DNA of 14,636 nt from Pullichristensenella excrementipullorum. Lineage in GTDB: Bacteria; Bacillota; Clostridia; Christensenellales; Aristaeellaceae. Location: the NCBI GenBank assembly GCA_018713365.1, contig DVOU01000061.1, forward strand, positions 1 to 14,636, read 5' to 3'. The notes beneath the pieces were generated by a model, which ran no database searches, was not told the origin of the DNA, and saw only the letters and a list, made by a program, of their open reading frames with translations. A program made the position numbers and the translations under genes. Below are positions 1 through 5,951 of the stretch, one piece after another (within the stretch, counting starts at the first letter, position 1; every line of letters begins with the position of its first letter).

Positions 1-830
1 GTCCAAACCGCAGACCCCGGGCAAAACCGTAAACTTCCGTCCTCCCAAAACCGCGACCCCAGCCCCCAAACCCAGCTCCGAATCGCAACCTCCAAGCAGC
101 AAGCTGCAAACCGCGAGCCCAAATCCCAGCCCCGAACCGCAGACCCCAGCCCCAAATTGCAAACGGCAAGCCCCCAGCGCCCCAACCCCTAAATCGCTCT
201 CAGGGCCAAATCGCAAACAGCAAGCCACGTAACGGCGTTCAAACCGCAAACCCCAGCCAAAACCGTAAACTTCCGCCCTCTCCAAACTGCGCTCCCAACC
301 TCGAATCGCAACCTCCAAACAGCGAGCTGCAAACCGCGAGCAGCGAATCCCAGCCTCAAACCCCAGCCCCCAGGCAAAACCGTAAACATCCGTCCTCCCC
401 AAACTGCGAACCCCAGTCCCCATCCCCGAATCGCAACCTCCAAACAGCAAGCTGCAAACCGCGAGCCGCAAATCCCAGCCACAAACTGCAGACCCCAGCC
501 AAAACCGCAAACGGTAAGCCCCCAGCGCCCAAACCCCAGCCCCCAAATCCTAAACCCTAAACCGCTCTCAGGGCCGAATCGCAAACAGCAAGCCACGTCA
601 TGGCGTCCAAACCGCAAACCCCAGCCCCAAATCGCAAACGGCAAGCCCCAAGCCCCCAGCCCCAAACCGCAAATCTCCGATCGACATGGCGCAAGCTCCC
701 CGACCCGCAAAATCCCAACCTCCGATCTCCAACTCGCCATGTCCCAACCGCAGGGCATCGACCGCAAAATCCCACCCCCCAACCACAGCTCCCCCAACCA
801 CAGCTCCCCAACCGTCGATCCCACAGTCCC
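1..830. repeat. C-rich degenerate higher-order repeat array, non-coding
   Basis: The plus strand is built from C-runs alternating with short A-rich pieces, with little T. Modules recur in the same order. A 38-bp module beginning GAATCGCAACCTCCAA lies at 80-117, 303-340 and 428-465. CAAAACCGTAAAC occurs at 22, 258 and 375. A module containing GCAAACGG then CAAGCCCC or TAAGCCCC occurs near 153, 500 and 628. A 64-bp module beginning CGCTCTCAGGGCC occurs at 195-258 and 563-626. Units thus run about 1-236, 237-604 (with one internal part doubled) and 605 onward, decaying after about 680. A 15-bp tandem (AACCACAGCTCCCC plus one base) lies at 781-809. The minus strand is G-rich with closely spaced G-runs. 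Open frames across it read as low-complexity protein with no ribosome binding site, so I treat it as non-coding. The array may extend left beyond the window. Confidence 0.8.
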
Positions 831-870
831 GCCCCCCGCGCCCATGATCTCCGCGCTTCCCCGCGCTCCC

Positions 871-890
871 CCTCCCGCGCGGGAGGTTTT
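871..890 (+). terminator. Palindromic hairpin with T-run, possible terminator
   Basis: CCTCCCGCGCGGGAGG (871-886) is a perfect palindrome. It can form a 6-bp stem with a GCGC loop and is followed at once by TTTT. It sits where the C-rich array gives way to the AT-richer island. It could end plus-strand transcription coming from the left, but the T-run is short and no upstream plus gene is visible. Confidence 0.4.
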
Positions 891-930
891 CCACAACGCC
901 CCATCCTACATATCGTGCCGTATCCCCATT

Positions 931-980
931 TTATCCACCAGCGGTTGTATGTTACAAAAGTTTTTCACATGTTATCCACA
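931..980. promoter_or_regulatory. Pair of DnaA-box-like sites
   Basis: TTATCCACA at 972-980 equals the consensus DnaA box. TTATCCACC at 931-939 differs at the last base. They have the same orientation, and their starts are 41 bp apart, about four helical turns. Both lie in an AT-richer stretch upstream of the 1087 gene promoter. DnaA could regulate that gene or bind here as a titration site, but two 9-mers can also occur by chance. Confidence 0.35.
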
Positions 981-1013
981 TGGTACGATTCTCTGAACTC
1001 CCTTCCGATTTCC

Positions 1014-1042
1014 TTTACTGCTTCGCGCACATGGTCTACAAT
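1014..1042 (+). promoter_or_regulatory. Sigma-A type promoter for the 1087 gene
   Basis: TTTACT (1014-1019) and TACAAT (1037-1042) are separated by 17 bp. Transcription would start near 1049. This fits the ATG at 1087 and argues against the GTG codon at 1048 as the start. Confidence 0.55.
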
Positions 1043-1086
1043 AATACGTGAATTATGTCGGAATATGGGGGATCGTGGAGTTGGCA

Positions 1087-1599
1087 ATGCGAAAAACGTC
1101 CCGCCGCCAAAAGCGCGCCACGTGGAAAACGCTGTTTTTCCTGGTGGTGTGTTTTCCATACGGTCTTTTCCTGATGTGGCGGACGCAGCGCTGGCACCCG
1201 GCCGTGAAGGCGCTGGTGACGACGGGGTTCATGGCGCTGACGGTGGCGGTGGTGTTGCCGCTGACCATGCCGCCCACGCGCGGAAACGGCGGCGTGCGCA
1301 TGGTGGGCGTGGAGAAGGACGTGGCCGTCTACGGCCCGGAACTGCCCGCGGCGATGGGCGACGGCTATGCCGGTTACGGCGTGGTCTCGGGCGCCTCGGC
1401 CCCGGTGTTTTCGGATGCGCCGGAGGCGGAAGTCACCTATGTCTACGCCAACGACAACGGCCAGTACTATCACCGGCTGGATTGCAAGTACGTGGCCTAT
1501 TACAGCCGCAAATATGAACTGCCGGTGGCCTATTACAGCCACTATCTGCCCTGCGTCGAGTGCGACGCGCCCGTCTATACGCCCGGCTCGGCGGGATGA
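1087..1599 (+). CDS. Small membrane protein with C-terminal Cys-cluster (putative metal-binding) domain
   Basis: 170 residues; no named family recognised with certainty. The start is ATG 1087, preceded by GGAG at 1077-1080. The N-terminus is basic (MRKTSRRQKR). Two hydrophobic segments follow at about residues 14-31 and 40-62, then a linker. The C-terminal domain of about 50 residues is rich in Tyr and holds a Cys/His set: a YYHRLDC motif, then LPCVEC about 30 residues later. The C...C-x-x-C spacing with a nearby His resembles small zinc-binding modules found at the ends of clostridial surface and nuclease proteins. That similarity is from memory and is inference. The gene has its own promoter and a strong terminator (1608-1643), so it is probably monocistronic. 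A role outside the membrane, with the Cys domain exposed or just under the membrane, is plausible but unproven. Confidence 0.8.
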   Translation: MRKTSRRQKRATWKTLFFLVVCFPYGLFLMWRTQRWHPAVKALVTTGFMALTVAVVLPLTMPPTRGNGGVRMVGVEKDVAVYGPELPAAMGDGYAGYGVVSGASAPVFSDAPEAEVTYVYANDNGQYYHRLDCKYVAYYSRKYELPVAYYSHYLPCVECDAPVYTPGSAG

Positions 1600-1607
1600 G
1601 CCGCATA

Positions 1608-1643
1608 AAAGCTGCCCTCGCGGACGCCGCGAAGGCAGTTTTT
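1608..1643 (+). terminator. Rho-independent terminator after the 1087 gene
   Basis: The arms at 1612-1623 and 1627-1638 pair over 12 positions with a single C/A mismatch and a 3-nt loop (ACG). TTTTT follows at 1639-1643. The stem is flanked by AAAA on the left. It lies nine bases after the TGA of the 1087 gene. Confidence 0.85.
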
Positions 1644-1701
1644 GCGCGCAAAGGGGCCTGTATGGCCTTGCGAGCCGGCCTTTGGAAAGGTGGAAGAGCG
1701 A

Positions 1702-3021
1702 ATGCGCTCCTGTCTCAAACTGCTCGGTCGCTCGGCGCTGCTGGTCGTCCTCTGTGTGGCGGTGGGCTTTGCGCTGCTGCTGGCCACCTTCGCGCTGCCC
1801 ACGGAGCCGATGCGCGAACACGCCTACGCTTCGCGGGACGTCTTTGCCCGCGAGGGCAGTCATCCCATGGTGCGCACGCTGGGCGTGGACACGAAGCTGG
1901 ACAATTTCACCGATTCGATGATGCTCATCCATGCCGGCTATCAGGCCCCGGAGACCACGCTTTTGCAAAGGACGCTCAACGTCTACCGTCCCTTCCCGCA
2001 CGGGAACAGCAGCCCCGTGGGCGTCTATGCCGAGTCCCTCGCCGCGCCCACCCCCGCGCCCGAGAGCAACTATGGCCGCTATTGGCACGGCTATCTCGCC
2101 GTGCTCAAGCCGATGCTTTCCATCTTCACCTATGAACAGCTGCGCGCGTTCAACGCCGTATGGGTGGCGGCGCTGGCGCTGACGGTGGCCGCGCTCATGT
2201 GGCGGCGCGGACTGCGGCGCTATATCCTCCCCTTTATGGTGACGGTGCTGCTGTTCGACCCCGTCGCCACCGCCATGAACATGTTCTACACGCAGGTCTA
2301 CGCCGCGACCATGCTCGCCTGCATCGCCATTTTGGCCGGGTGGAACTGGCTGCGCGCGCGGGAGGGGCGGCTTTTGCTGCTGTTCACGCTGACGGGCTGC
2401 CTGACCAGCTATCTGGACCTGCTGACCTGCCCGCTGGTCTCCTTCGGCATCCCCTGCGCGCTCTGCCTCTGCCTCGCCGAGACGGACTGGAAGAGCGGCC
2501 TGAAACTTGCGCTGACGGCGCTGATCTGCTGGGGAATCGGCTATGGCGGCATGTGGGCGGGCAAGTGGCTGCTCTCGGCGCTGCTGGGCGGCGAGGACAT
2601 CGGCCTGCTCGAAACGCTGTGGCTGCGTTCCTCCTCTACGGGCGCGCCGGACACGCTCGGCGCCGTCGCGGTCATCGTCAAGCGGCTGCTCGTCCAGCTG
2701 CGCGTGCCGATGCTGGGCGCGGCGCTGCTGCTCGCCCTCGTCCTCGGCGTCCTCTTTCTGCGGCGCTCGCCGTGGGAAAAATTGAAGTCCCTCGAGTGGC
2801 TTCCGTGGGCGGCGCTGTGCCTGCTGCCCTTTTTCTGGATCGCCTTTACGCAAAACCATTCCTACATCCACCGCTGGTTCGTCTACCGCCTGCTGGCCAT
2901 CTGCGTCTTTGGCGGCCTGTGCATGCTCGCGCGGCTGGCGGAGAAGCGCCCGGCCCCGCGCGTTGGGGCGGGCGGGGAAATGGCGGCGGACGCAGCGGCG
3001 CAAGCGCCCCGCCAGAGGTGA
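1702..3021 (+). CDS. Polytopic membrane protein, GT-C glycosyltransferase-like, function unknown
   Basis: 439 residues. The start is ATG 1702, with AAGGTGG at 1687-1693 and an 8-nt gap. An upstream in-frame ATG at 1642 lies in the T-run of the preceding terminator, so I reject it. There is one N-terminal transmembrane segment (about 7-32), then a long soluble loop of about 100 residues with DNFTDSMML and a conserved-looking YGRYWHGY. At least seven further hydrophobic segments follow, including a SYLDLLTCP segment and a late NHSYIHRWFVYR motif. This architecture (one TM, a large outer loop, many TMs, no cytosolic catalytic domain) matches uncharacterised clostridial membrane proteins that look like GT-C lipid-linked glycosyltransferases. 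That reading is inference. The Ala/Arg-rich C-terminal tail (last ~30 residues) may be disordered. The gene lies 102 bp after the 1087 gene, beyond its terminator. I see no clear promoter of its own, so it may depend on readthrough. Confidence 0.85.
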   Translation: MRSCLKLLGRSALLVVLCVAVGFALLLATFALPTEPMREHAYASRDVFAREGSHPMVRTLGVDTKLDNFTDSMMLIHAGYQAPETTLLQRTLNVYRPFPHGNSSPVGVYAESLAAPTPAPESNYGRYWHGYLAVLKPMLSIFTYEQLRAFNAVWVAALALTVAALMWRRGLRRYILPFMVTVLLFDPVATAMNMFYTQVYAATMLACIAILAGWNWLRAREGRLLLLFTLTGCLTSYLDLLTCPLVSFGIPCALCLCLAETDWKSGLKLALTALICWGIGYGGMWAGKWLLSALLGGEDIGLLETLWLRSSSTGAPDTLGAVAVIVKRLLVQLRVPMLGAALLLALVLGVLFLRRSPWEKLKSLEWLPWAALCLLPFFWIAFTQNHSYIHRWFVYRLLAICVFGGLCMLARLAEKRPAPRVGAGGEMAADAAAQAPRQR

Positions 3022-3075
3022 GAGCGGGCGCGGCGGGCTGTGTTCGCCCCGCCCATGAGGGCCGGACAGGCTGCG

Positions 3076-3109
3076 AAAACGCCCCCCGCATGCTGCGGAG
3101 GCGTTTTTT
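3076..3109 (+). terminator. Terminator after the 1702 gene (repeat copy 1)
   Basis: AAAACGCC (3076-3083) pairs with GGCGTTTT, and CCGCA (3086-3090) pairs with TGCGG (3094-3098) around a TGC loop. A T6 run follows at 3104-3109. Because A-runs flank the left arm, it can also act on the minus strand for the two-component operon. Confidence 0.8.
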
Positions 3110-3178
3110 CGCCCGCGAGAGCGCCGCGACCGCCGTGGGCAGCGCCCTTTGCCGCCGGGACCGCGAACGTTGCCACGC

Positions 3179-3212
3179 AAAAACGCCCCCGCACGCTGCG
3201 GAGGCGTTTTTC
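3179..3212. terminator. Second bidirectional terminator hairpin (repeat copy 2)
   Basis: AAAAACGCC (3180-3188) pairs with GGCGTTTTT (3204-3212), and CCGCA (3190-3194) pairs with TGCGG (3198-3202), with one C/A mismatch and a CGC loop. It is nearly identical to the hairpin at 3076 and symmetrical enough to stop transcription from both sides. Confidence 0.75.
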
Positions 3213-3441
3213 CGCCCGCGAAAGCGTCCTGACCGCCGCGGGCAGCGCCCTTTGCCGCCGGGTCCGCGAACATCGCGCGCAAAAACGCCGCGCGCGTTGC
3301 GGGGACGCCTCCCCCGACCCCGCCGCCGTCAACGGCTGTCTCCTCCAGGCAAAAAGCGCTGACGCGCCCTCTCCGGCGGGCAGGCTGAAACGCCCAACGC
3401 CGCAAAGGGGCGCGTCCGTTCGCGGAGGCGCTCTCCGCTTT

Positions 3442-4149
3442 CTATCTTCCCTCCTGACCCTCGGCCATGCGGTAGCCCACGCCGATCTCGGTGAGGATGT
3501 ATTCGGGCATGGCGGGGTCCTTTTCGATCTTGCGGCGGATGTTGGCCATGTTGACGCGCAACAGCTGCGTGTCGCAGCCGGAGAACGGGCCCCACACCTC
3601 GCGGATCATGCTGTCGTGGGTAAGCACCTTGCCGGCGTTGCGGCACAGCAGGGTGACGATCTTGTACTCGATCTGCGTCAGGTGGACCTCCCGGCCGTCC
3701 ACGCGCACGATGCGCCTTTCCGTGTCCACCTGCAGACCGCCGATGTTGTAGACGCTCTTTTCGCCCTCGGCCATGCGCTGGCCGTGGCGCAGGGCGGCGC
3801 GGATGCGGGCCAGCAGCTCCTCGGTGCCGAAGGGCTTGGTGATGTAATCGTCGGCGCCGTCGTCCAGCGCGCGCACCTTGTCCTTCTCCTGCCCGCGTGC
3901 GGAGACCACCACCACCGGCACGCTCGACCAAGCGCGGATCTCGCTCAAAAGCTCCTGCCCGTCGCGGTCGGGAAGGCCGAGGTCCAGCAGCATCAGGTCC
4001 GGACTGTGCGAGGCCAGCATGGAGACCGCCGTGGCGGCGTTGCCCGTCTCCAGCGTGGCATAGCCCGCGCCGGTCAGCACCGTGCGCATCAGGTTGCGGA
4101 TGCGTTCGTCGTCCTCGACGATCAATATGGTGGGCGCGTTGTTACGCAT
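3442..4149 (-). CDS. kdpE: KdpE-like response regulator (OmpR/PhoB family)
   Basis: 235 residues, the normal length for the family. Receiver domain, about 6-120: acidic pocket E12-D13-D14, phospho-acceptor Asp56 in LLDLGLP, Ser83 and Lys105 (TKPF). Winged-helix DNA-binding domain, about 130-232, with RRKIEKDP and the closing ILTEIGVGYRM typical of OmpR-type proteins. The start is the ATG at 4149, which overlaps the end of the upstream kinase gene by 8 bp, so the two are translationally coupled. The sequence matches KdpE more closely than PhoP or PhoB types. In the known system, KdpE activates the kdpABC potassium uptake operon in response to KdpD. No kdpABC is visible in this window, so the target may be elsewhere or different. 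Confidence 0.9.
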   Translation of the reverse strand: MRNNAPTILIVEDDERIRNLMRTVLTGAGYATLETGNAATAVSMLASHSPDLMLLDLGLPDRDGQELLSEIRAWSSVPVVVVSARGQEKDKVRALDDGADDYITKPFGTEELLARIRAALRHGQRMAEGEKSVYNIGGLQVDTERRIVRVDGREVHLTQIEYKIVTLLCRNAGKVLTHDSMIREVWGPFSGCDTQLLRVNMANIRRKIEKDPAMPEYILTEIGVGYRMAEGQEGR

Positions 4150-5230
4150 GCGTTTCTTCCTCCTTCATCGGCAGCGTGAAGCGGAAACAGGCCCCGCCGC
4201 CCTCGCGGTTTTTCGCCGAGAGCGCGCCGCCGTGGGCCATGACGATGGTGCGGCACACGCTCAGGCCGATGCCCATGTTGTTGCGCGAATGGGCGCTGTC
4301 GCCGGGGCTGGCGGCGGAGGGGTCGAAGAGCGTCTTCAGCCGCGCTTCGGGGATGCCCGCGCCGTCGTCGCAGACCTCGAAGACGGCCATGTCCCCCTCC
4401 GCGCGCAGCGTGACGCGCACGTTTTTCGCCCCCTCGGCGTGGAAAGCGGCGTTTTCCAGCAGGTTGGAAAGCACCTGACGGATGAGGATGGCGTCCATGG
4501 GCACCATCACCAGTTCCTCCGGCAGCGACACGGACGCCGCGGGCGTGTCAAAGCGGGCGCGGTATTTGCGCACGGCTTCGGAGATGACCTCCTCGGCGGC
4601 CTCGGGCGTCTTGCGCACGTCCGCGGCCCCGCCCACGCGGGTGATGGACAAGAGGTTTTCCACCATGCGGATCAGCCACTGGGCGTCGTCGGAGATCTCC
4701 TCGAGCATGGCGCGCCGCCGGTCGGGGGGAATGTCCTCCGAGCGGCTGGAGAGCAGCGAGGCGGCGGTGGAGATGGACGTCAGCGGCGTGCGCAGATCGT
4801 GGGACACGGCGCGCAGGAGGTTCGCGCGCATCTCCTCCAGCCGGGCGCGGTAGTTGCGCTCTTCCTGCCGCTTGAGCTGGGTGGTCATGGCGCTGATGAG
4901 CAGCGCCGTAGCCAGAAGCACCAGAAAGGTGAGCGGGTAGCCGGCGAGGCTGAAGTTGAAGCTCATCAGCGGCACGGTGAAGGCGAAGTTGATGGCGAAC
5001 ACGCTCAGCACTGAGGCGGCCACGCCGTAAAAGTACCCGCGCGTCAGGCGGCTGATGAGCGCCACGGCGAAGAGAAAGAGCATGGGCGCGTAGCTGTCGC
5101 CATCGGGGTCGAAATAGCTGCACAGGGCGCTCAAAAGCGCGGCCCCGACCAGCGCCAGCGCCGTCACCAGCGTATCGCGCCAGGAAAACAGCAACCAGCG
5201 CTGCCCCGGCGCGCGCAACGTCCGCCGCAA
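4142..5230 (-). CDS. KdpD-like sensor histidine kinase lacking the N-terminal KdpD/USP domains
   Basis: 362 residues against about 900 for full KdpD. It starts with a short N-terminus, then four transmembrane segments (about 20-40, 46-63, 66-88, 97-115) like the KdpD/DUF4118 membrane domain. The dimerisation H-box has His144 in AVSHDLRTPLTSI. The ATPase domain has the N-box around Asn260 (LLENAA), G1 as DDGAGIP (288-293) and G2 as NNMGIGLS (318-324). The start is TTG at 5230, with AGGAGG at 5239-5244 and an 8-nt gap. The cytoplasmic sensor domains of KdpD (the ATP-binding KdpD domain and the universal-stress-like domain) are absent. The missing portion is not encoded just upstream, so this is a short KdpD class rather than a recent truncation, and it has an intact promoter and ribosome binding site. 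It would phosphorylate the adjacent KdpE-like regulator. The signal sensed is unknown. Confidence 0.88.
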   Translation of the reverse strand: MRRTLRAPGQRWLLFSWRDTLVTALALVGAALLSALCSYFDPDGDSYAPMLFLFAVALISRLTRGYFYGVAASVLSVFAINFAFTVPLMSFNFSLAGYPLTFLVLLATALLISAMTTQLKRQEERNYRARLEEMRANLLRAVSHDLRTPLTSISTAASLLSSRSEDIPPDRRRAMLEEISDDAQWLIRMVENLLSITRVGGAADVRKTPEAAEEVISEAVRKYRARFDTPAASVSLPEELVMVPMDAILIRQVLSNLLENAAFHAEGAKNVRVTLRAEGDMAVFEVCDDGAGIPEARLKTLFDPSAASPGDSAHSRNNMGIGLSVCRTIVMAHGGALSAKNREGGGACFRFTLPMKEEETHA

Positions 5231-5256
5231 ATGCCTCCCCTCCTTTGGTACGACCT

Positions 5257-5265
5257 ATTATAACA
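5257..5265 (-). promoter_or_regulatory. Extended -10 promoter for the kinase/regulator operon
   Basis: On the minus strand, TGTTATAAT fits TGn-TATAAT, with the TATAAT at 5257-5262. The -35 region is poor: the nearest TTCACA is 20 bp away (5283-5288). Transcription would begin about 20 bp before the TTG start. Confidence 0.6.
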
Positions 5266-5369
5266 CAACCGGCGGAAAAATGTGTGAAGAAACGTTAAAT
5301 TGGCAGGGATGCGGGCGGTTTTGCGCGCGCGGGGGATGGTGGGGGGTTGAGAGGGGTAGAGGGCAGAGG

Positions 5370-5520
5370 ACGATGAATGCGGGGAGCGTCGGGGGGAACG
5401 TGTCGTCGGGTGCGAAGAATAGCGGGGAGCGCCGGGGAATGGTTGCCGGGGATGATGGAAGCGGGGGTGCCGGGGGACGGTTCGCCGGGGACGATGGGAG
5501 CGGGGAGCGCCGGGGGCGGC
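5370..5520. repeat. G-rich ~39-bp degenerate minisatellite
   Basis: The core GCGGGGAGCGYCGGGG, or a close variant, occurs at 5379, 5422, 5461 and 5500, giving spacings of 43, 39 and 39. The best pair covers about 5440-5478 and 5479-5516, each with a CCGGGGAYGATGG segment. The plus strand is strongly G-rich. Confidence 0.65.
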
Positions 5521-5723
5521 GCATTTGGGAATGCCACAGCCTTTTGTGCGCGTGGTCTGCCGCGTGTGACTTGGCGCGCTTTGCGCGTGGCAAAAGTCCG
5601 CAGGCGCATTTCGTCTGCCGCCGAGCCCGTCTGGCCATGCGCGCCGCAAAGGCCTGAGGGCACGGTTCGTTGCTATTTCCTCCGTTGCGCTGCGCGCGCC
5701 GCGAAAGCCCGTGGGCCGGGCAA

Positions 5724-5764
5724 GCAAAGATCGCCGCTGACGTTTCCATCAGGGCGATCTTTGC
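5724..5764 (-). terminator. Strong hairpin downstream of ctpA, likely terminator
   Basis: GCAAAGATCGCC (5724-5735) and GGCGATCTTTGC (5753-5764) form a perfect 12-bp stem. Inside it, CTGA and TCAG can pair further around a short loop. It lies about 150 bp after the ctpA stop on the minus strand. The following T content is modest (TTTGCTTG), so it may be a terminator or an RNA-stabilising 3' end. Confidence 0.6.
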
Positions 5765-5777
5765 GTCTGTTTGGGAG

Positions 5778-5803
5778 CCTGTCGGCGCCGGGGACAGGTT
5801 TTT
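5778..5803 (+). terminator. Hairpin with T5, plus-strand terminator-like
   Basis: CCTGTC (5778-5783) and GACAGG (5793-5798) form a 6-bp stem around a 9-nt loop. TTTTT follows at 5799-5803. There is no plus-strand gene before it. With the 12-bp hairpin 13 bp upstream, it could end a short plus-strand RNA. Confidence 0.45.
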
Positions 5804-5884
5804 GGAGCGACTTTGGGGCGCGTGCTTTGCGCCGCTGCTGGGCCGGTTCCGCTGTTGGGCGCGACGGGACTGTCCACACGCACT

Positions 5885-5951
5885 GTATCCCGGCGCTTCC
5901 GGCGCGGCGGTATGTCTCACGCCCCGTATCCCAGCGCTTCCAGCGCGGCGG
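5885..5951. repeat. Direct repeat copying the ctpA 3' end
   Basis: The 26-bp stretches at 5885-5910 and 5926-5951 differ at two positions and begin 41 bp apart. The second lies inside the final codons of the protease gene and the first lies just beyond its stop at 5917-5919. Confidence 0.75.

Larger units (their letters stand above)
3076..3310. repeat. Tandem ~103-bp repeats carrying hairpin terminators
   Basis: Two full units and a decayed third start near 3076, 3179 and 3280. Each begins with an A-run, ACGCC hairpin and T-run, then a shared segment. GGCAGCGCCCTTTGCCGCC occurs at 3138 and again at 3241, 103 bp apart. In the third copy the hairpin is degraded (AAAAACGCCGCGCGCG...) and lacks the T-run. 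The array sits between convergent genes. Confidence 0.75.
3022..3441. other. Intergenic region between convergent genes
   Basis: This 420-bp gap holds the hairpin-bearing tandem repeats at 3076-3310. From about 3311 to 3441 it is GC-rich sequence in which I see only a weak inverted repeat next to the minus-strand stop (GCGGAG with CTCCGC, 3423-3439). No credible coding frame is present. Confidence 0.6.
5266..5916. other. G-rich non-coding spacer downstream of ctpA and upstream of the kinase gene
   Basis: This 650-bp stretch has no credible gene. It holds a G-rich minisatellite (5370-5520), two hairpins (5724-5764 and 5778-5803) and a duplicated copy of the ctpA 3' end (5885-5910). Open frames across it are low complexity and lack ribosome binding sites. 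Confidence 0.6.

Noticed and set aside
549..562. CCCTAAA-like telomere motif (AAATCCTAAACCCTAAACC)
   Set aside because: It is a short chance match inside a C/A-rich repeat, with no tandem telomere array.
1..680. CRISPR array
   Set aside because: There are no constant repeats separated by unique equal-length spacers; the modules are degenerate, of varying length and nested.
900..1047. Chromosome replication origin
   Set aside because: Only two DnaA-box-like sites and no dnaA, dnaN or rpmH nearby.
189..1517. Long open frames on both strands across the C-rich array (minus 189-896, plus 600-1517)
   Set aside because: They read as low-complexity translation of a repeat, have no ribosome binding site, and the plus frame runs out of register into the 1087 gene. 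The lack of T (plus strand) makes stop codons rare.
1642..1701. Upstream ATG start for the 1702 gene
   Set aside because: It falls in the T-run of a strong terminator and has no ribosome binding site; the ATG at 1702 has one and starts right before the first membrane segment.
3040..4179. Large plus-strand open frame opposite the response regulator
   Set aside because: It is the antisense shadow of a clear KdpE-like gene, and its translation is His/Ala/Gly-rich and family-less.
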